From positions 1 to 42,387 of the forward strand of contig JAJYZC010000028.1 in assembly GCA_021800255.1 (NCBI GenBank): a DNA stretch of 42,387 bases, read 5' to 3'. The DNA is from Acidobacteriota bacterium (lineage in GTDB: Bacteria; Acidobacteriota; Terriglobia; Terriglobales; Acidobacteriaceae). Both the position numbers and the translations under genes were made by a program. Numbering within the stretch: position 1 is the stretch's first letter; each line of letters starts with the position of its first letter. Below the pieces are notes generated by a model. That model had not been told where the DNA came from and did no database searches. It saw only the letters and a list, made by a program, of their open reading frames with translations. Positions 32,650 through 41,025 of the stretch are shown here, in pieces.

Positions 32650-33539
32650 AACTGACCCGCCGCTTTGTCTCTCTCTTCGCTCTGACGCTGCCGCTGCTGC
32701 TCTCGGGCTGCTTTCTCGTCTTCACCAAGCGCAGGCTGCCTATTCCCAAAGCTCCGTCCGTGGTGCTCAGCGCCACGCCGCAGCAATTGGTCGACAGGCT
32801 CGACCGCCGTTGGGACCGGCTCCAGACCCTGAACGCCAAAGTGGAGATTCAGAGCAGTGAGCTTAACTCCAAACAAGGAATCGCCAAGGATTACACTACG
32901 TTCCCGGCCATTATTCTGATTCGCAAGCCGCGTTTTCTGCGCGTCTATGCCCGTGTTCCCGTGATCGATACCACCCTTTTCGATTTGGCCAGCAACGGCA
33001 AAGACTTCACCCTTTACGTCCCCTCCAAAGACAAAGCCTTCGAGGGCCCCGATACGCCGGCCAAAAAAGCGACGAACGAGCTTGAAAAAATCCGGCCGGC
33101 TTTCTTCTTCAACGCCATGGCCGTGCGCGGCCTTGATCCCGGAGACGTTTACTCTGTAACCGCGGACTCGGAGACGATTGAGGATCCCTCAAAAAAGCAT
33201 CTCCTCATGATCCCTGAGTACATCCTCAGCATCATGCGCCCCAAGCCCGGCTCCCGCGAGTTGACGCCCATCCGCGTCATCACCTTCCAGCGCAGCGATC
33301 TGCTGCCCGCCGAACAGGACCTCTACGATAGCCAAGGGACCCTGGAGACCCATGTCACCTATAGCGATTACCAGGATTTCGGCTTCGGCAAGTATCCTTC
33401 CACCATCGTCATCCGGCGCCCGCTGGAGGGGTTCCGGATCGTTATCACGGTGGAGTCGGTCAGAGAGAACATGACCTTGAACGACGGCCAGTTTGTGGTG
33501 AAGGTTCCCGGAGGCACTGCGATCCAGCACCTGCAGTAG
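32646..33539 (+). CDS. Putative outer-membrane lipoprotein, LolA/LolB-like
   Basis: A 297-residue lipoprotein: basic N-terminus, hydrophobic core and lipobox LLSGC with Cys22. The body (PQQLVDRLDRRWDRLQTLNAKVEIQ as two adjoining parts, then IILIRKPRFLRVYARVPVI, TLFDLASNGKDFTLYVPSK) resembles the half-barrel lipoprotein-carrier fold seen in LolA/LolB and DUF4292 proteins, in which an amphipathic N-terminal helix precedes antiparallel strands. The family assignment is by eye. Coupled to mltG by an ATGA overlap, it may act in envelope biogenesis or lipoprotein transport. Confidence 0.75.
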   Translation: MKLTRRFVSLFALTLPLLLSGCFLVFTKRRLPIPKAPSVVLSATPQQLVDRLDRRWDRLQTLNAKVEIQSSELNSKQGIAKDYTTFPAIILIRKPRFLRVYARVPVIDTTLFDLASNGKDFTLYVPSKDKAFEGPDTPAKKATNELEKIRPAFFFNAMAVRGLDPGDVYSVTADSETIEDPSKKHLLMIPEYILSIMRPKPGSRELTPIRVITFQRSDLLPAEQDLYDSQGTLETHVTYSDYQDFGFGKYPSTIVIRRPLEGFRIVITVESVRENMTLNDGQFVVKVPGGTAIQHLQ

Positions 33540-33640
33540 CCTTCAAGGCTATTTCCAGACGGCCCTCAACCGCTCGAGGCATATCGCGCCTCGATTCGAG
33601 CCGCCGGGGCCACTCGCAGAACCAACTCTCGTGAAATCAT

Positions 33641-33670
33641 TTGGCCAGAACGGCTCAAAAAGCGTATACT
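33641..33670 (+). promoter_or_regulatory. Sigma-70-like promoter
   Basis: TTGGCC (33641-33646) and TATACT (33665-33670) are 18 bases apart, with 5 of 6 matches in the -10 box. It lies after the lipoprotein gene and before the PDZ-protein gene, and would start RNA near 33677. This argues against any translation start for the next gene upstream of about 33680. Confidence 0.45.
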
Positions 33671-33691
33671 CGCTGTCACCGGGAAGCCAAA

Positions 33692-35905
33692 ATGGAAATT
33701 CCGGGTATGACTCTCTTCCCCCTATTGGGATCATTGCGAGCAGCCGCATATTCGAGAGCTTGCTGCGCGAGCTCCTACGCGGCTCTGGCCATGAGTCGAA
33801 TCGATGTGCCGCAAGGAGGCCGCTTGAACCGATTCGCCAGTATTATGCCCGTGGGAGCAGTCAGGCCGGCTGCTCCAGCCACGAAGAATTTCTCCCCTTG
33901 TCAACGCGCCGTATGCCGGGTTCCGGCAGTTAGTTTGCGGAGGTATTTCAGCATCAGTCACCGGCTCCGCGATCTGCTTTGTGTGATGCTTCTCGCGGTG
34001 ATTTGCCCGGTTAGTTACGCACGCAAGCCATCCACGTTGCCTCCCACCGATCCCAGCCTTGGCCGGGTTGTGATTTACCGGCCGTGGCATTATGTCGGGA
34101 GCGCGACTGGTCTCATGGTCGCCTTAAATGGTCAGCTCGTGGGCATGTGCCGCGCCGGTAAATATTTCTATGCAGACATGAAGCCAGGGCTTTACTTCAT
34201 GCAGGTGTACTATCTGTCGCTGGGGTCGATGGGAAATGTGGCCAAGCAGACCTTCGCGCTGCACGCCGGGCAAACCGCCTACGTAAAGCTGGATACAGGC
34301 TTCGCCAACTCCATCGAGATGGTTTCTGAGGACCAGGGCGGCAAGGATTTGGTCCACGTGCGTTTCGATTCTTCGGCGGTCGCGAAGAAGAACACTCAGA
34401 GTGAGAAGCACGTTGAGAAGGCGCGGCTCGACTATGAGCAATACAGACAATCCTCCGGTATAGATACGGGGTGGGCGCAGCCGGCTGCGCCAGCCGGGGC
34501 TGTCGTGCAACCGGCCGCTCAGCAGTCGAGCCCGCACGGAAGCATTTTTTCTCCCGTCAACTCTGGATCAGGTTCGAGTCGGGCGGCAACCATGGCTTCG
34601 TCCGCTTCATCCGGCTCAACGCCGGCCATTTACGCGGCTGCCGCGCCCGGTGCGGTGCAGGCTTCTGTTTCAGCCGCGGGTGGAACCCCAGTTGCGAGCG
34701 GCGCGAACGTGGCGCTGGTGATGGGCGCGCATTGCCCCAAAGATCCCGATCCGTTGGGACTCGTCAATGAAAACTACTACTCGGGCTGCAAGCCAAAGGA
34801 GCTGAATCAGGTTCGAGGGTGGATTGCCGCGGACCTGACTCCGCATGGACTCCACGTGACGGATGCGAATGCGGGCTATGACTATCAGTTTTCCGTCACC
34901 ATCATCAAGGACATGGATAAGCTGCCGGTCTTCACGCTCTTTGGCCATGGGACCGTGATGTTTGAGGCAACCTACCAGGTGCTGGATGCCGCCGGCCATG
35001 TTCTGCACTCAGGCAATGTGGCCTACCAAGGCCCGGACAGTCATCCGGAGAATGTGGAGAAGCAGTTCGCGCAGAAGATCGCCGACGCGCTGTCCACCGC
35101 GCCCGTTGTCGTGCCAGCAGCCGCTCCGGCTGTCTCCGCCGGCATTCCAGGAGGGCCTGCGGCTGCCTCTTCCGCAGATACGGTGACGGCTAACTCGCCG
35201 CTGGCTATGGCTTCAGATGACAATTTGTATGAGATTGTAGCGCAGGCTTATCGCTCGCTGGCCGTCAAACCCCCACTGAGCGACAACGCGCGGGCCGAGA
35301 ATTTCAAGGCCGAGGACCTGATGGCCGCCGGCAACTTCAAAGGCGCAGCGACAGTCTATCGCGCGATTCTCGCAACGGATCGCTGGTGGCCTGAAGGATA
35401 TCGCGGTCTTGCGCTTGCGTTGGGGCAGACGGGCGATGCGGCCGGCGCGATCGTGTGGATGCACCGCTATCTTGCGTTTGTGCCGTCGGCTCCCGACGCC
35501 GCCGAGATGCAGGCCAAAGTTGACACATGGGTGCGACAGGCGCCGCCGGCGCCGGAACCCTCCGGCTTTACTGTGCCTCCGGGTCCGCACCTGGGCGTGG
35601 TGTGCGGCGACACGCCAGGTATTGTGGCCACGGCCTTAGGCCAGCCCGATCTCGACGGCGCTTTAATCACACTGGTTCTTTCCGGCTCGGCAGCCGAGAG
35701 CGCGGGACTGCGAAAGGGCGACATCGTGGTGAGCTATGATGGTGCGCCAGTACGCAGCGCGCAGGAATTGCTCTCCAGTGTCGCCAAAGCCACGCCCGGG
35801 GCTACGGCGAAATTGGTGATCCAGCGGGGCTCGGCGCGCAGCACAGTGGTGGTCCTGTACCCGGGAGCCGCTCCGCCGGCGGTATCTACGCGGATGGGTA
35901 AGTAA
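33692..35905 (+). CDS. Exported DUF2846-TPR-PDZ protein
   Basis: A protein of up to 737 residues. Three modules can be seen, numbered from the ATG. A DUF2846-like beta domain at about 110-215 contains VVIYRPWHYVGSATGLMVALNG and KYFYADMKPGLYFMQVYY. After an Ala/Ser/Pro-rich linker and a region VMGAHCPKDPDPLGLVNENYY...VMFEATYQVLD of unknown fold, a short TPR-like helical stretch (AENFKAEDLMAAGNFKGAATVYRAIL) is followed by a C-terminal PDZ domain (about 630-730: SAAESAGLRKGDIVVSYDG). The start is doubtful: ATG 33692 has GGGAAG 5 bases upstream, but the first 80 residues look non-coding. TTG 33935 would place an export signal (DLLCVMLLAVICPVSYA) right at the N-terminus and may be the true start. 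Confidence 0.75.
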   Translation: MEIPGMTLFPLLGSLRAAAYSRACCASSYAALAMSRIDVPQGGRLNRFASIMPVGAVRPAAPATKNFSPCQRAVCRVPAVSLRRYFSISHRLRDLLCVMLLAVICPVSYARKPSTLPPTDPSLGRVVIYRPWHYVGSATGLMVALNGQLVGMCRAGKYFYADMKPGLYFMQVYYLSLGSMGNVAKQTFALHAGQTAYVKLDTGFANSIEMVSEDQGGKDLVHVRFDSSAVAKKNTQSEKHVEKARLDYEQYRQSSGIDTGWAQPAAPAGAVVQPAAQQSSPHGSIFSPVNSGSGSSRAATMASSASSGSTPAIYAAAAPGAVQASVSAAGGTPVASGANVALVMGAHCPKDPDPLGLVNENYYSGCKPKELNQVRGWIAADLTPHGLHVTDANAGYDYQFSVTIIKDMDKLPVFTLFGHGTVMFEATYQVLDAAGHVLHSGNVAYQGPDSHPENVEKQFAQKIADALSTAPVVVPAAAPAVSAGIPGGPAAASSADTVTANSPLAMASDDNLYEIVAQAYRSLAVKPPLSDNARAENFKAEDLMAAGNFKGAATVYRAILATDRWWPEGYRGLALALGQTGDAAGAIVWMHRYLAFVPSAPDAAEMQAKVDTWVRQAPPAPEPSGFTVPPGPHLGVVCGDTPGIVATALGQPDLDGALITLVLSGSAAESAGLRKGDIVVSYDGAPVRSAQELLSSVAKATPGATAKLVIQRGSARSTVVVLYPGAAPPAVSTRMGK

Positions 35906-35973
35906 CGATCTGAATTGGCGCAGCGGCTACGGCAGTTCACGAATAGATGTGAACCGGAGGCCCGCGTTCAAGC

Positions 35974-36000
35974 GGCCTTTTTTCAAAAGAAGGCCATTTT
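35974..36000 (+). terminator. Probable intrinsic terminator, possibly bidirectional
   Basis: GGCCTT pairs with AAGGCC, and the TTTTCAAAAG between them can pair further, giving a stem of about 10 bp followed by ATTTTG. It is 69 bases after the PDZ-protein gene stop, and also downstream of the convergent lactonase-like gene. Confidence 0.55.
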
Positions 36001-36054
36001 GCACGCCCCTCACGAAGTCTACGGTAATTCGGCCTGACTTCTTTCAGCACGGCC

Positions 36055-36213
36055 ATACGGCGTCTTCGGAAATGGTGTAGTTCTATAGAGATTGGTGTTT
36101 CATATCGCCGTTCCTTGAACTCCCACCCCAACAACAAAGAACCGTCGCTGGAGATCCGGTGATCACGGTGACTTGAGGGGCGCATTCAGTCCACAGTATT
36201 CCGAAAATGCTAT
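36055..36213. mobile_element. MITE-like palindromic element, copy B (long form)
   Basis: About 159 bases. The left end ATACGGCGTCTTCGGAAATG and right end CAGTATTCCGAAAATGCTAT are imperfect terminal inverted repeats and match copies A and C. The middle (CACCCCAACAACAAAGAACC, then GTGATCACGGTGACTTGAG) matches copy C and is absent from A. The right end stops 5 bases before the stop codon of the lactonase-like gene. No clear target duplication was found. Confidence 0.65.
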
Positions 36214-36218
36214 TGGGT

Positions 36219-37451
36219 TCATGCCCCCGGAACGAATTGCAGGCAAACCGGAGCGCCTAGCTGCAAACTCTGGCCCGTGGGTGTCAGACGCCCGGTGGCC
36301 GCATCGATCTTAAAGACAACGATGTTATTGGAATCCTGGTTGGCGGCGATAAGGTATCTTCCCGCCGGATCAATCACGAAGTTGCGCGGAATCTTTCCTC
36401 CGGTCGAGATAGATTGAACCGGGGTCAACTTTCCCGTGCTCTTGTGAATGTCAAATTCGGTAATCGTGTTCTGGCCGCGATTGGAGACATAGAGAAACCG
36501 TCCAGTCTTATCGATGTGTATCTCCGCCGCTGCGCTTTGCCCGGAATATCCTGCCGGCAGGGTAGAGATGGTTTGGATCGGAGTAAGCGCGCCGGTCTCG
36601 TGATTGTAGGAGAACGCGACCACAGCGGAGCCCATCTCGCATACCACATAGGCAAACTTTCCATTGGGTGCAAAGGCGATATGGCGCGGTCCCAGGCCCG
36701 GCTTCACCGCAGCGTAGGTGGGCTGGTTGGGCGTGAACGTGCGCTTCGCATAGTTGATCCGATAGATGAGGATGCGATCGAGTCCCAGATCGGGCGTGAA
36801 CAGGAAGCGATTATCAGGAGAAACCGCGGCCTCATGGGCGTGCGGCCCTCGCTGACGCAGAGGATTGACGCTGTGGCCGTGGTGCTGATCGAAACCGGTC
36901 ATGGCGCCGATGCTTCCATCCGGGCGAATAGCGTAGGAGGCGATACTTCCGCTTTCGTAGTTGGCGGCAAACAATATCTTCCCCGTCTTATCCATCCCCA
37001 CATGGGCTGGGCCGACGCCATCCGACGATACGCGATTGAGAAACTTGAGCGCCCCGGTCCTGGGATTGATAGCAAAGCTGCTGATGGAGCCGTCAACGGG
37101 GCCATGCGCGCGAGAGGCATTTGCGCTGCGGTTGGGAAATTCTGAGAGCGCGTAGAGAAAATGGCGTTTGGGATCGGCAACTACAAACGATGGATTCGCC
37201 ATCTCCGCCGCCAGGCCCAATGGAATCAGCCGGCCCGTTCTCTCATTGAAGCGATAGAGATAAATGCCCTTGCTCTCGCCACCGGTATAAGTTCCCACGT
37301 AGACGAAGTAATCCTGTTTGGTTGCTGCTGGACTCGCAGCGAGCTTCGCGTTCTGCAAAAGAAGCACCTCCCCGCCAAGTATCATGGCCCCCAGAATCCA
37401 CGGTGAATATCTAAGACTGCGCCGCACGAGAAATTTGCTTAGGTAAGACAT
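36219..37451 (-). CDS. Lactonase-family beta-propeller protein, exported
   Basis: A 410-residue protein with a signal peptide or anchor (about 10-40), then a seven-bladed propeller of the lactonase/6-phosphogluconolactonase family (PF10282): YVGTYTGGESKGIYLYRFNERTG, NPSFVVADPKRHFLYAL, GPAHVGMDKTGKILFAANYESGS, GPRHIAFAPNGKFAYVVCE, GRFLYVSNRGQNTITEFDI. Repeated GRFLY/KFAYV blades are plain. Exported members are frequent in Acidobacteriota; substrates are mostly unknown, and 6-phosphogluconolactone is unlikely for a periplasmic protein. ATG at 37451 has GGAGG 6 bases upstream. Confidence 0.9.
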   Translation of the reverse strand: MSYLSKFLVRRSLRYSPWILGAMILGGEVLLLQNAKLAASPAATKQDYFVYVGTYTGGESKGIYLYRFNERTGRLIPLGLAAEMANPSFVVADPKRHFLYALSEFPNRSANASRAHGPVDGSISSFAINPRTGALKFLNRVSSDGVGPAHVGMDKTGKILFAANYESGSIASYAIRPDGSIGAMTGFDQHHGHSVNPLRQRGPHAHEAAVSPDNRFLFTPDLGLDRILIYRINYAKRTFTPNQPTYAAVKPGLGPRHIAFAPNGKFAYVVCEMGSAVVAFSYNHETGALTPIQTISTLPAGYSGQSAAAEIHIDKTGRFLYVSNRGQNTITEFDIHKSTGKLTPVQSISTGGKIPRNFVIDPAGRYLIAANQDSNNIVVFKIDAATGRLTPTGQSLQLGAPVCLQFVPGA

Positions 37452-37529
37452 TTTAATCCTCCAACGAAGCACATCGCTTGAGGCCTACAGCCCCATCTAC
37501 CCTCATCCTGCCTTTGCAGCAAGCCTCGC

Positions 37530-38981
37530 TTACGGCTGTTCGAGCGCAAATCTGCGCGCCGACTCCAGCAGCTTAGCCACCGACTCCTTCGAGCACGATT
37601 CGGCATAAATCCGCAGCAGCGGCTCGGTGCCGCTGGCCCGCAGCAGGAGCCAGGTTTCGGCCGCGTTCGGCTTGGTCTTCGCCTCCGGATTGTCGAGATA
37701 AAACTTCACCCCGTCCAGCGTATCCACGCGCAAAATCGGCATTCCGCAAAATACCTCTTCCCCCGGTTTGAGCATCCTGGCGCGCGCAATCGCCCCGCTC
37801 TTGGCTGCTTCGGGAATGTGCAGATCGATGCGTCCATATTGATGCTCGCCGTATTCAGCCTGCAGATCGGCCACTAACTGGCCCAGCGTCTTGCCCTCTT
37901 CGGCCATCACGTTGGCCAGCAGCAGAGCATTTAGCAGCCCATCGCGCTCCGGCAAATGCCGCTGGAAGCCGATTCCGCCTGACTCTTCGCCGCCCATCAC
38001 GATCTCCCGCTCCAGCATCAGGTCGCAGACATACTTAAATCCGATGCCGTGCTCGATCAGTTCGCGCCCGTACTTTTTTGCGATGCGGTCGAGCATCTTG
38101 GTGGTGTTGACGGCCCGCGTCACCGCTCCCGGCCAGCCCTTGCGTTTGAGCACCCAGCTCAGCAGCACCGAATAGATCTTGTGCGGATCGACGAACTCGC
38201 CGTGCTCGTCGGTGGCCCCGATGCGATCCGCGTCTCCGTCCGTGCACAGCCCCGCCTGGCAGCCGTTGGCCACCACCGCTTCGCCCAGGGCGCGGATGTG
38301 CGGCTCGATAGGCTCCGGATTGACGCCCCCGAACAGCGGATCGGGATGGGCGCGAATCTGCACGTGCTTGACGCCTCGCGCCGAGAAAATGCCGGACAGG
38401 ATCGTGCCTCCCGCGCCGTGCATGGAGTCGATGCAGAACTTCATCCCTGAACGCGCGATCAGTTCCAGGTCAGCGAAGCCTTCGATGGCCTTCACGTAAG
38501 TGGGCAGAAAATCCACTTCGCGGATCGGCGCCGCACCCAGAGGGTACCCGGCAGCCCGTGGCGCCGGCTTGCCCAGGTACGATTCAATCTGGGTCAAAAT
38601 CGACGGCTTGCCCGACCCTCCGTACCACGCTTTGTACTTCACCCCGTTCCATACCGCCGGATTGTGCGACGAGGTAATCATGATGCCGCCCGCCGCGCCC
38701 CGCTCGCGCACGCCGAAGCTCAGCGCCGGCGTGGGCGTCACGGCATTGGCCAGCATCACCGGAATTCCTGCTGCGGCAGCCACCTCGGCGCAGGTGCGGG
38801 CGAACGCATCCGACTCGAAGCGCGTGTCGTAGGCGATGCAAATCCCCTTGGCGGGGTCCTCGTGGGCGTGAATGTAGGCGGCAATCGCTTCTGCCGCCAG
38901 GCGCACATTGGCAAAGGTGAAATCGTCGGCGATGATCCCACGCCAACCATCGGTGCCAAACTTGACCGCAAATTCAGGCAT
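37530..38981 (-). CDS. Phosphoglucomutase/phosphomannomutase family protein
   Basis: A 483-residue alpha-D-phosphohexomutase that interconverts hexose 1- and 6-phosphates, feeding glycan and nucleotide-sugar synthesis. The four family motifs are complete: catalytic Ser105 in ITSSHNP, the metal loop DGDADRIG (Asp248, 250, 252), the sugar-binding GEESGG, and the phosphate-binding RASGTEPLLRIYAE near the C-terminus. FGTDGWRG at residues 8-15 is typical of the bacterial branch. Two ATGs are possible; the second (MPEF) is favoured because AGGAA stands 8 bases upstream, while the first (MIMPEF) is too close to it. Sugar specificity cannot be read from the sequence. Confidence 0.94.
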   Translation of the reverse strand: MPEFAVKFGTDGWRGIIADDFTFANVRLAAEAIAAYIHAHEDPAKGICIAYDTRFESDAFARTCAEVAAAAGIPVMLANAVTPTPALSFGVRERGAAGGIMITSSHNPAVWNGVKYKAWYGGSGKPSILTQIESYLGKPAPRAAGYPLGAAPIREVDFLPTYVKAIEGFADLELIARSGMKFCIDSMHGAGGTILSGIFSARGVKHVQIRAHPDPLFGGVNPEPIEPHIRALGEAVVANGCQAGLCTDGDADRIGATDEHGEFVDPHKIYSVLLSWVLKRKGWPGAVTRAVNTTKMLDRIAKKYGRELIEHGIGFKYVCDLMLEREIVMGGEESGGIGFQRHLPERDGLLNALLLANVMAEEGKTLGQLVADLQAEYGEHQYGRIDLHIPEAAKSGAIARARMLKPGEEVFCGMPILRVDTLDGVKFYLDNPEAKTKPNAAETWLLLRASGTEPLLRIYAESCSKESVAKLLESARRFALEQP

Positions 38982-39088
38982 AATCATGCTTCCTTTTTTT
39001 CTCCAGAAGCAACCGTAAATCATACAGGAAATACACTGTTCCGCGTTGCGAACCTGCCTGCCCGGCCAATGCCCTACACTGAAAGGCA

Positions 39089-39958
39089 ATGCGGCCCTCC
39101 ACGCCGAATCCGCGCACCCTTGCCGCCGGCTCCAGCGCTTCGCGTCCCCGTCGCTCCGCCCGCAGACAGACTGCCGTGTTGAGCCTGCCCGCCGCTCATG
39201 GCCCTTTCGACATTGTGGGCGATGTGCATGGCTGCCGGGATGAATTGCTGGCGCTGCTGGCCGCGCTCGGCTACCGCATCCAGCCGCAGGCCGGCGATTT
39301 TGCGATTACGCCGCCTCCAGGAAGAACGCTGGCCTTCGCTGGCGATTTGGTGGATCGCGGCCCCGCCTCGCCCGCCGTTTTGCGCTTGGCCATGGCCATG
39401 ACGCGAGCGGGCCATGCATTCTGCGTCTGCGGCAACCGCGACCTGGAGCTGGTTCGCGCCCTCAAAGGCCGTACCGTGCAGTTGACCCGCGGAATGGAGC
39501 GCACCATCGAACAATTGGCCGCGGAGCCGGATGGCTTTCGCGCCAAGGCGCTACGCTTCCTCCAGGGTTTGCCCAGCCATTGCATCCTGGACGAGGGCCG
39601 GCTGGTCGTCGCCCACGCCGGACTCAAGGAGGCGCTCCAGGGCCGCACCTCCCCGGAGGCCCGCGCCTTCGCTCTGCGCGGCCAGAACACCGGCAAATTA
39701 GACGCCTTCGGCTTGCCCATCCGCTCTAATTGGGCCGCCGCTTATCGTGGAAACGCGCTGGTCGTCTACGGCCATACGCCCGTCGCTGAGCCGCTCTGGC
39801 TCAACAATACCGTCAACATCGATACCGGCTGCGTCTACGGCGGACATCTGACCGCGCTGCGCTATCCGGAGCGCGAAACCGTCTCCATTCCTGCCCAGGC
39901 CGTCTATTACAGGCCCCGCAGGCCGTTCCCGCCGAATGAAGCTCCGGCAAATGCGTAG
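39089..39958 (+). CDS. PnkP-type metallophosphatase with an altered GNHD motif
   Basis: A 289-residue calcineurin-like phosphatase that resembles the phosphatase domain of bacterial polynucleotide kinase-phosphatase (PnkP) and ApaH/PrpE. It shows GDVHG (44-48), GDLVDRGPASPAVLR (85-99), VVAHAGLKEALQGR, VVYGHTPV and NIDTGCVYGGHLTALRYPERE. The kinase and ligase parts of PnkP are absent, so this is a stand-alone version. The usual GNHD is GNRD at 115-118 (codon CGC): the His that helps bind metal and phosphate is Arg117 here. This may change or lower activity. The first 35 residues are basic and low in complexity; a GTG near 39176 is another possible start. The gene is divergent from the phosphohexomutase. 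Confidence 0.85.
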   Translation: MRPSTPNPRTLAAGSSASRPRRSARRQTAVLSLPAAHGPFDIVGDVHGCRDELLALLAALGYRIQPQAGDFAITPPPGRTLAFAGDLVDRGPASPAVLRLAMAMTRAGHAFCVCGNRDLELVRALKGRTVQLTRGMERTIEQLAAEPDGFRAKALRFLQGLPSHCILDEGRLVVAHAGLKEALQGRTSPEARAFALRGQNTGKLDAFGLPIRSNWAAAYRGNALVVYGHTPVAEPLWLNNTVNIDTGCVYGGHLTALRYPERETVSIPAQAVYYRPRRPFPPNEAPANA

Positions 39959-40070
39959 AATGAGTTGCCCATGCCGCGCAACTCCGCCGCGCTGCTCGAG
40001 CCAATTGCGGTAGCGCGGCGGTTCTCCCCATTGCCAACCCTCCGCAACCCGATCCGGCTCTTTCCGCTTC

Positions 40071-40982
40071 TTATTTCGGCGTCGCGTTATCCTGCGCCGT
40101 GGACTGTGCATCGCGGCTGTGGGCCGGGTCGTGATGGAAAAACTTGCGCGAGATGTCGGGCCAGAACTCCTGGAACTCGCCGCCCGCTGTACCTTCGAAG
40201 GTCACAATAAACCCATTGGTGATGGTCTCTCCCCAGCCCGCGTTTTGCGGCGGATAGTAGAGGTTCGAAATCGCGCCGGCGATGATGTTGCCTGCCACGT
40301 TCGAGTAGTTCGGCTGCCACCGCCCATTATCGCCCTTGCAGATGAAGGTTGTGGCCGCCGAATAGAGGATGCGGCGCATGGCGCTGCCGTGGCCCAGCCG
40401 GAAATAACGCGGGTCCTGGTGAAGGATGGCGGGCAGGATGCCGTTGCCGATCATGCCGCCGTCGAAGGCATCGAGATAGGACGCGCCAGCGCGCTTGAAA
40501 TAACCTTGCGCACCCCAGCCGTAGCCGGCATCGTTATCGTCCAGTTCGTGGTAGCCACCCGACAAGAAGGCCGCCGCAAAGGTGAACGGATCGATGGCGG
40601 AGCGGAAGGCGAGCTGCATCTTCTGCCCGGCGGTCAGGCTGACGGCATTCCACACGTAGCTAGTGCCAAACGCAGGCACGATACCGACCACGCGCTGCTT
40701 CTCTTCCGCCTTGAGCTGCTCTTCCGCCAATTTGTGTTTGGCTTGCTGGGCGCGGGGCGCCTTCGCCGGGGTATGCGCGCTGGAGATGCTTTGCGCCTGT
40801 GCCTCTTTGGGGCCGGCTGCAATGGCTGTCCTGCTTTGCGGCGTGGGCGCGCTGGGAAGCGCCGCCGCCGCCGTGACTCCCATGGTCTCACCCTTTCCCG
40901 GCGGTTGCGCGCCCAAGGGAAAACAAACCCATGCCCAGACCGCTCCGGCGGCGCATAGTACGAACATCAATCGAACGCGCAC
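40071..40982 (-). CDS. Exported FWPDI-family paralogue 2, function unknown
   Basis: A 303-residue protein with a signal peptide (MFVLCAAGAVWAWVCFPLGA), a low-complexity Ala/Lys/Glu-rich stretch (about 30-105) and a conserved C-terminal domain of about 190 residues. That domain contains GYGWGAQGYFKRAG, LPAILHQDPRYFRLGHGS, RILYSAATTFI, NVAGNIIAGAISNLYYP and EFWPDISRKFFHH. It is homologous to the gene just upstream. The helical segments AGNIIAGAISNLYYP and the aromatic tail suggest a membrane- or envelope-associated protein. GTG start with AAGGG 5-6 bases upstream was preferred over longer frames that overlap the neighbour. Function is not known; I link the family only to Acidobacteriota-type genomes. 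Confidence 0.8.
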   Translation of the reverse strand: MRVRLMFVLCAAGAVWAWVCFPLGAQPPGKGETMGVTAAAALPSAPTPQSRTAIAAGPKEAQAQSISSAHTPAKAPRAQQAKHKLAEEQLKAEEKQRVVGIVPAFGTSYVWNAVSLTAGQKMQLAFRSAIDPFTFAAAFLSGGYHELDDNDAGYGWGAQGYFKRAGASYLDAFDGGMIGNGILPAILHQDPRYFRLGHGSAMRRILYSAATTFICKGDNGRWQPNYSNVAGNIIAGAISNLYYPPQNAGWGETITNGFIVTFEGTAGGEFQEFWPDISRKFFHHDPAHSRDAQSTAQDNATPK

Positions 40983-41025
40983 AAAAATCCCTTCACCAAG
41001 GCGCGCAGACCTCCAACCCCGGCAA

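Noticed and set aside
33575..33593. CGAGGC...GCCTCG hairpin after the lipoprotein gene
   Set aside because: A six-bp stem without a T tract is too weak to call a terminator.
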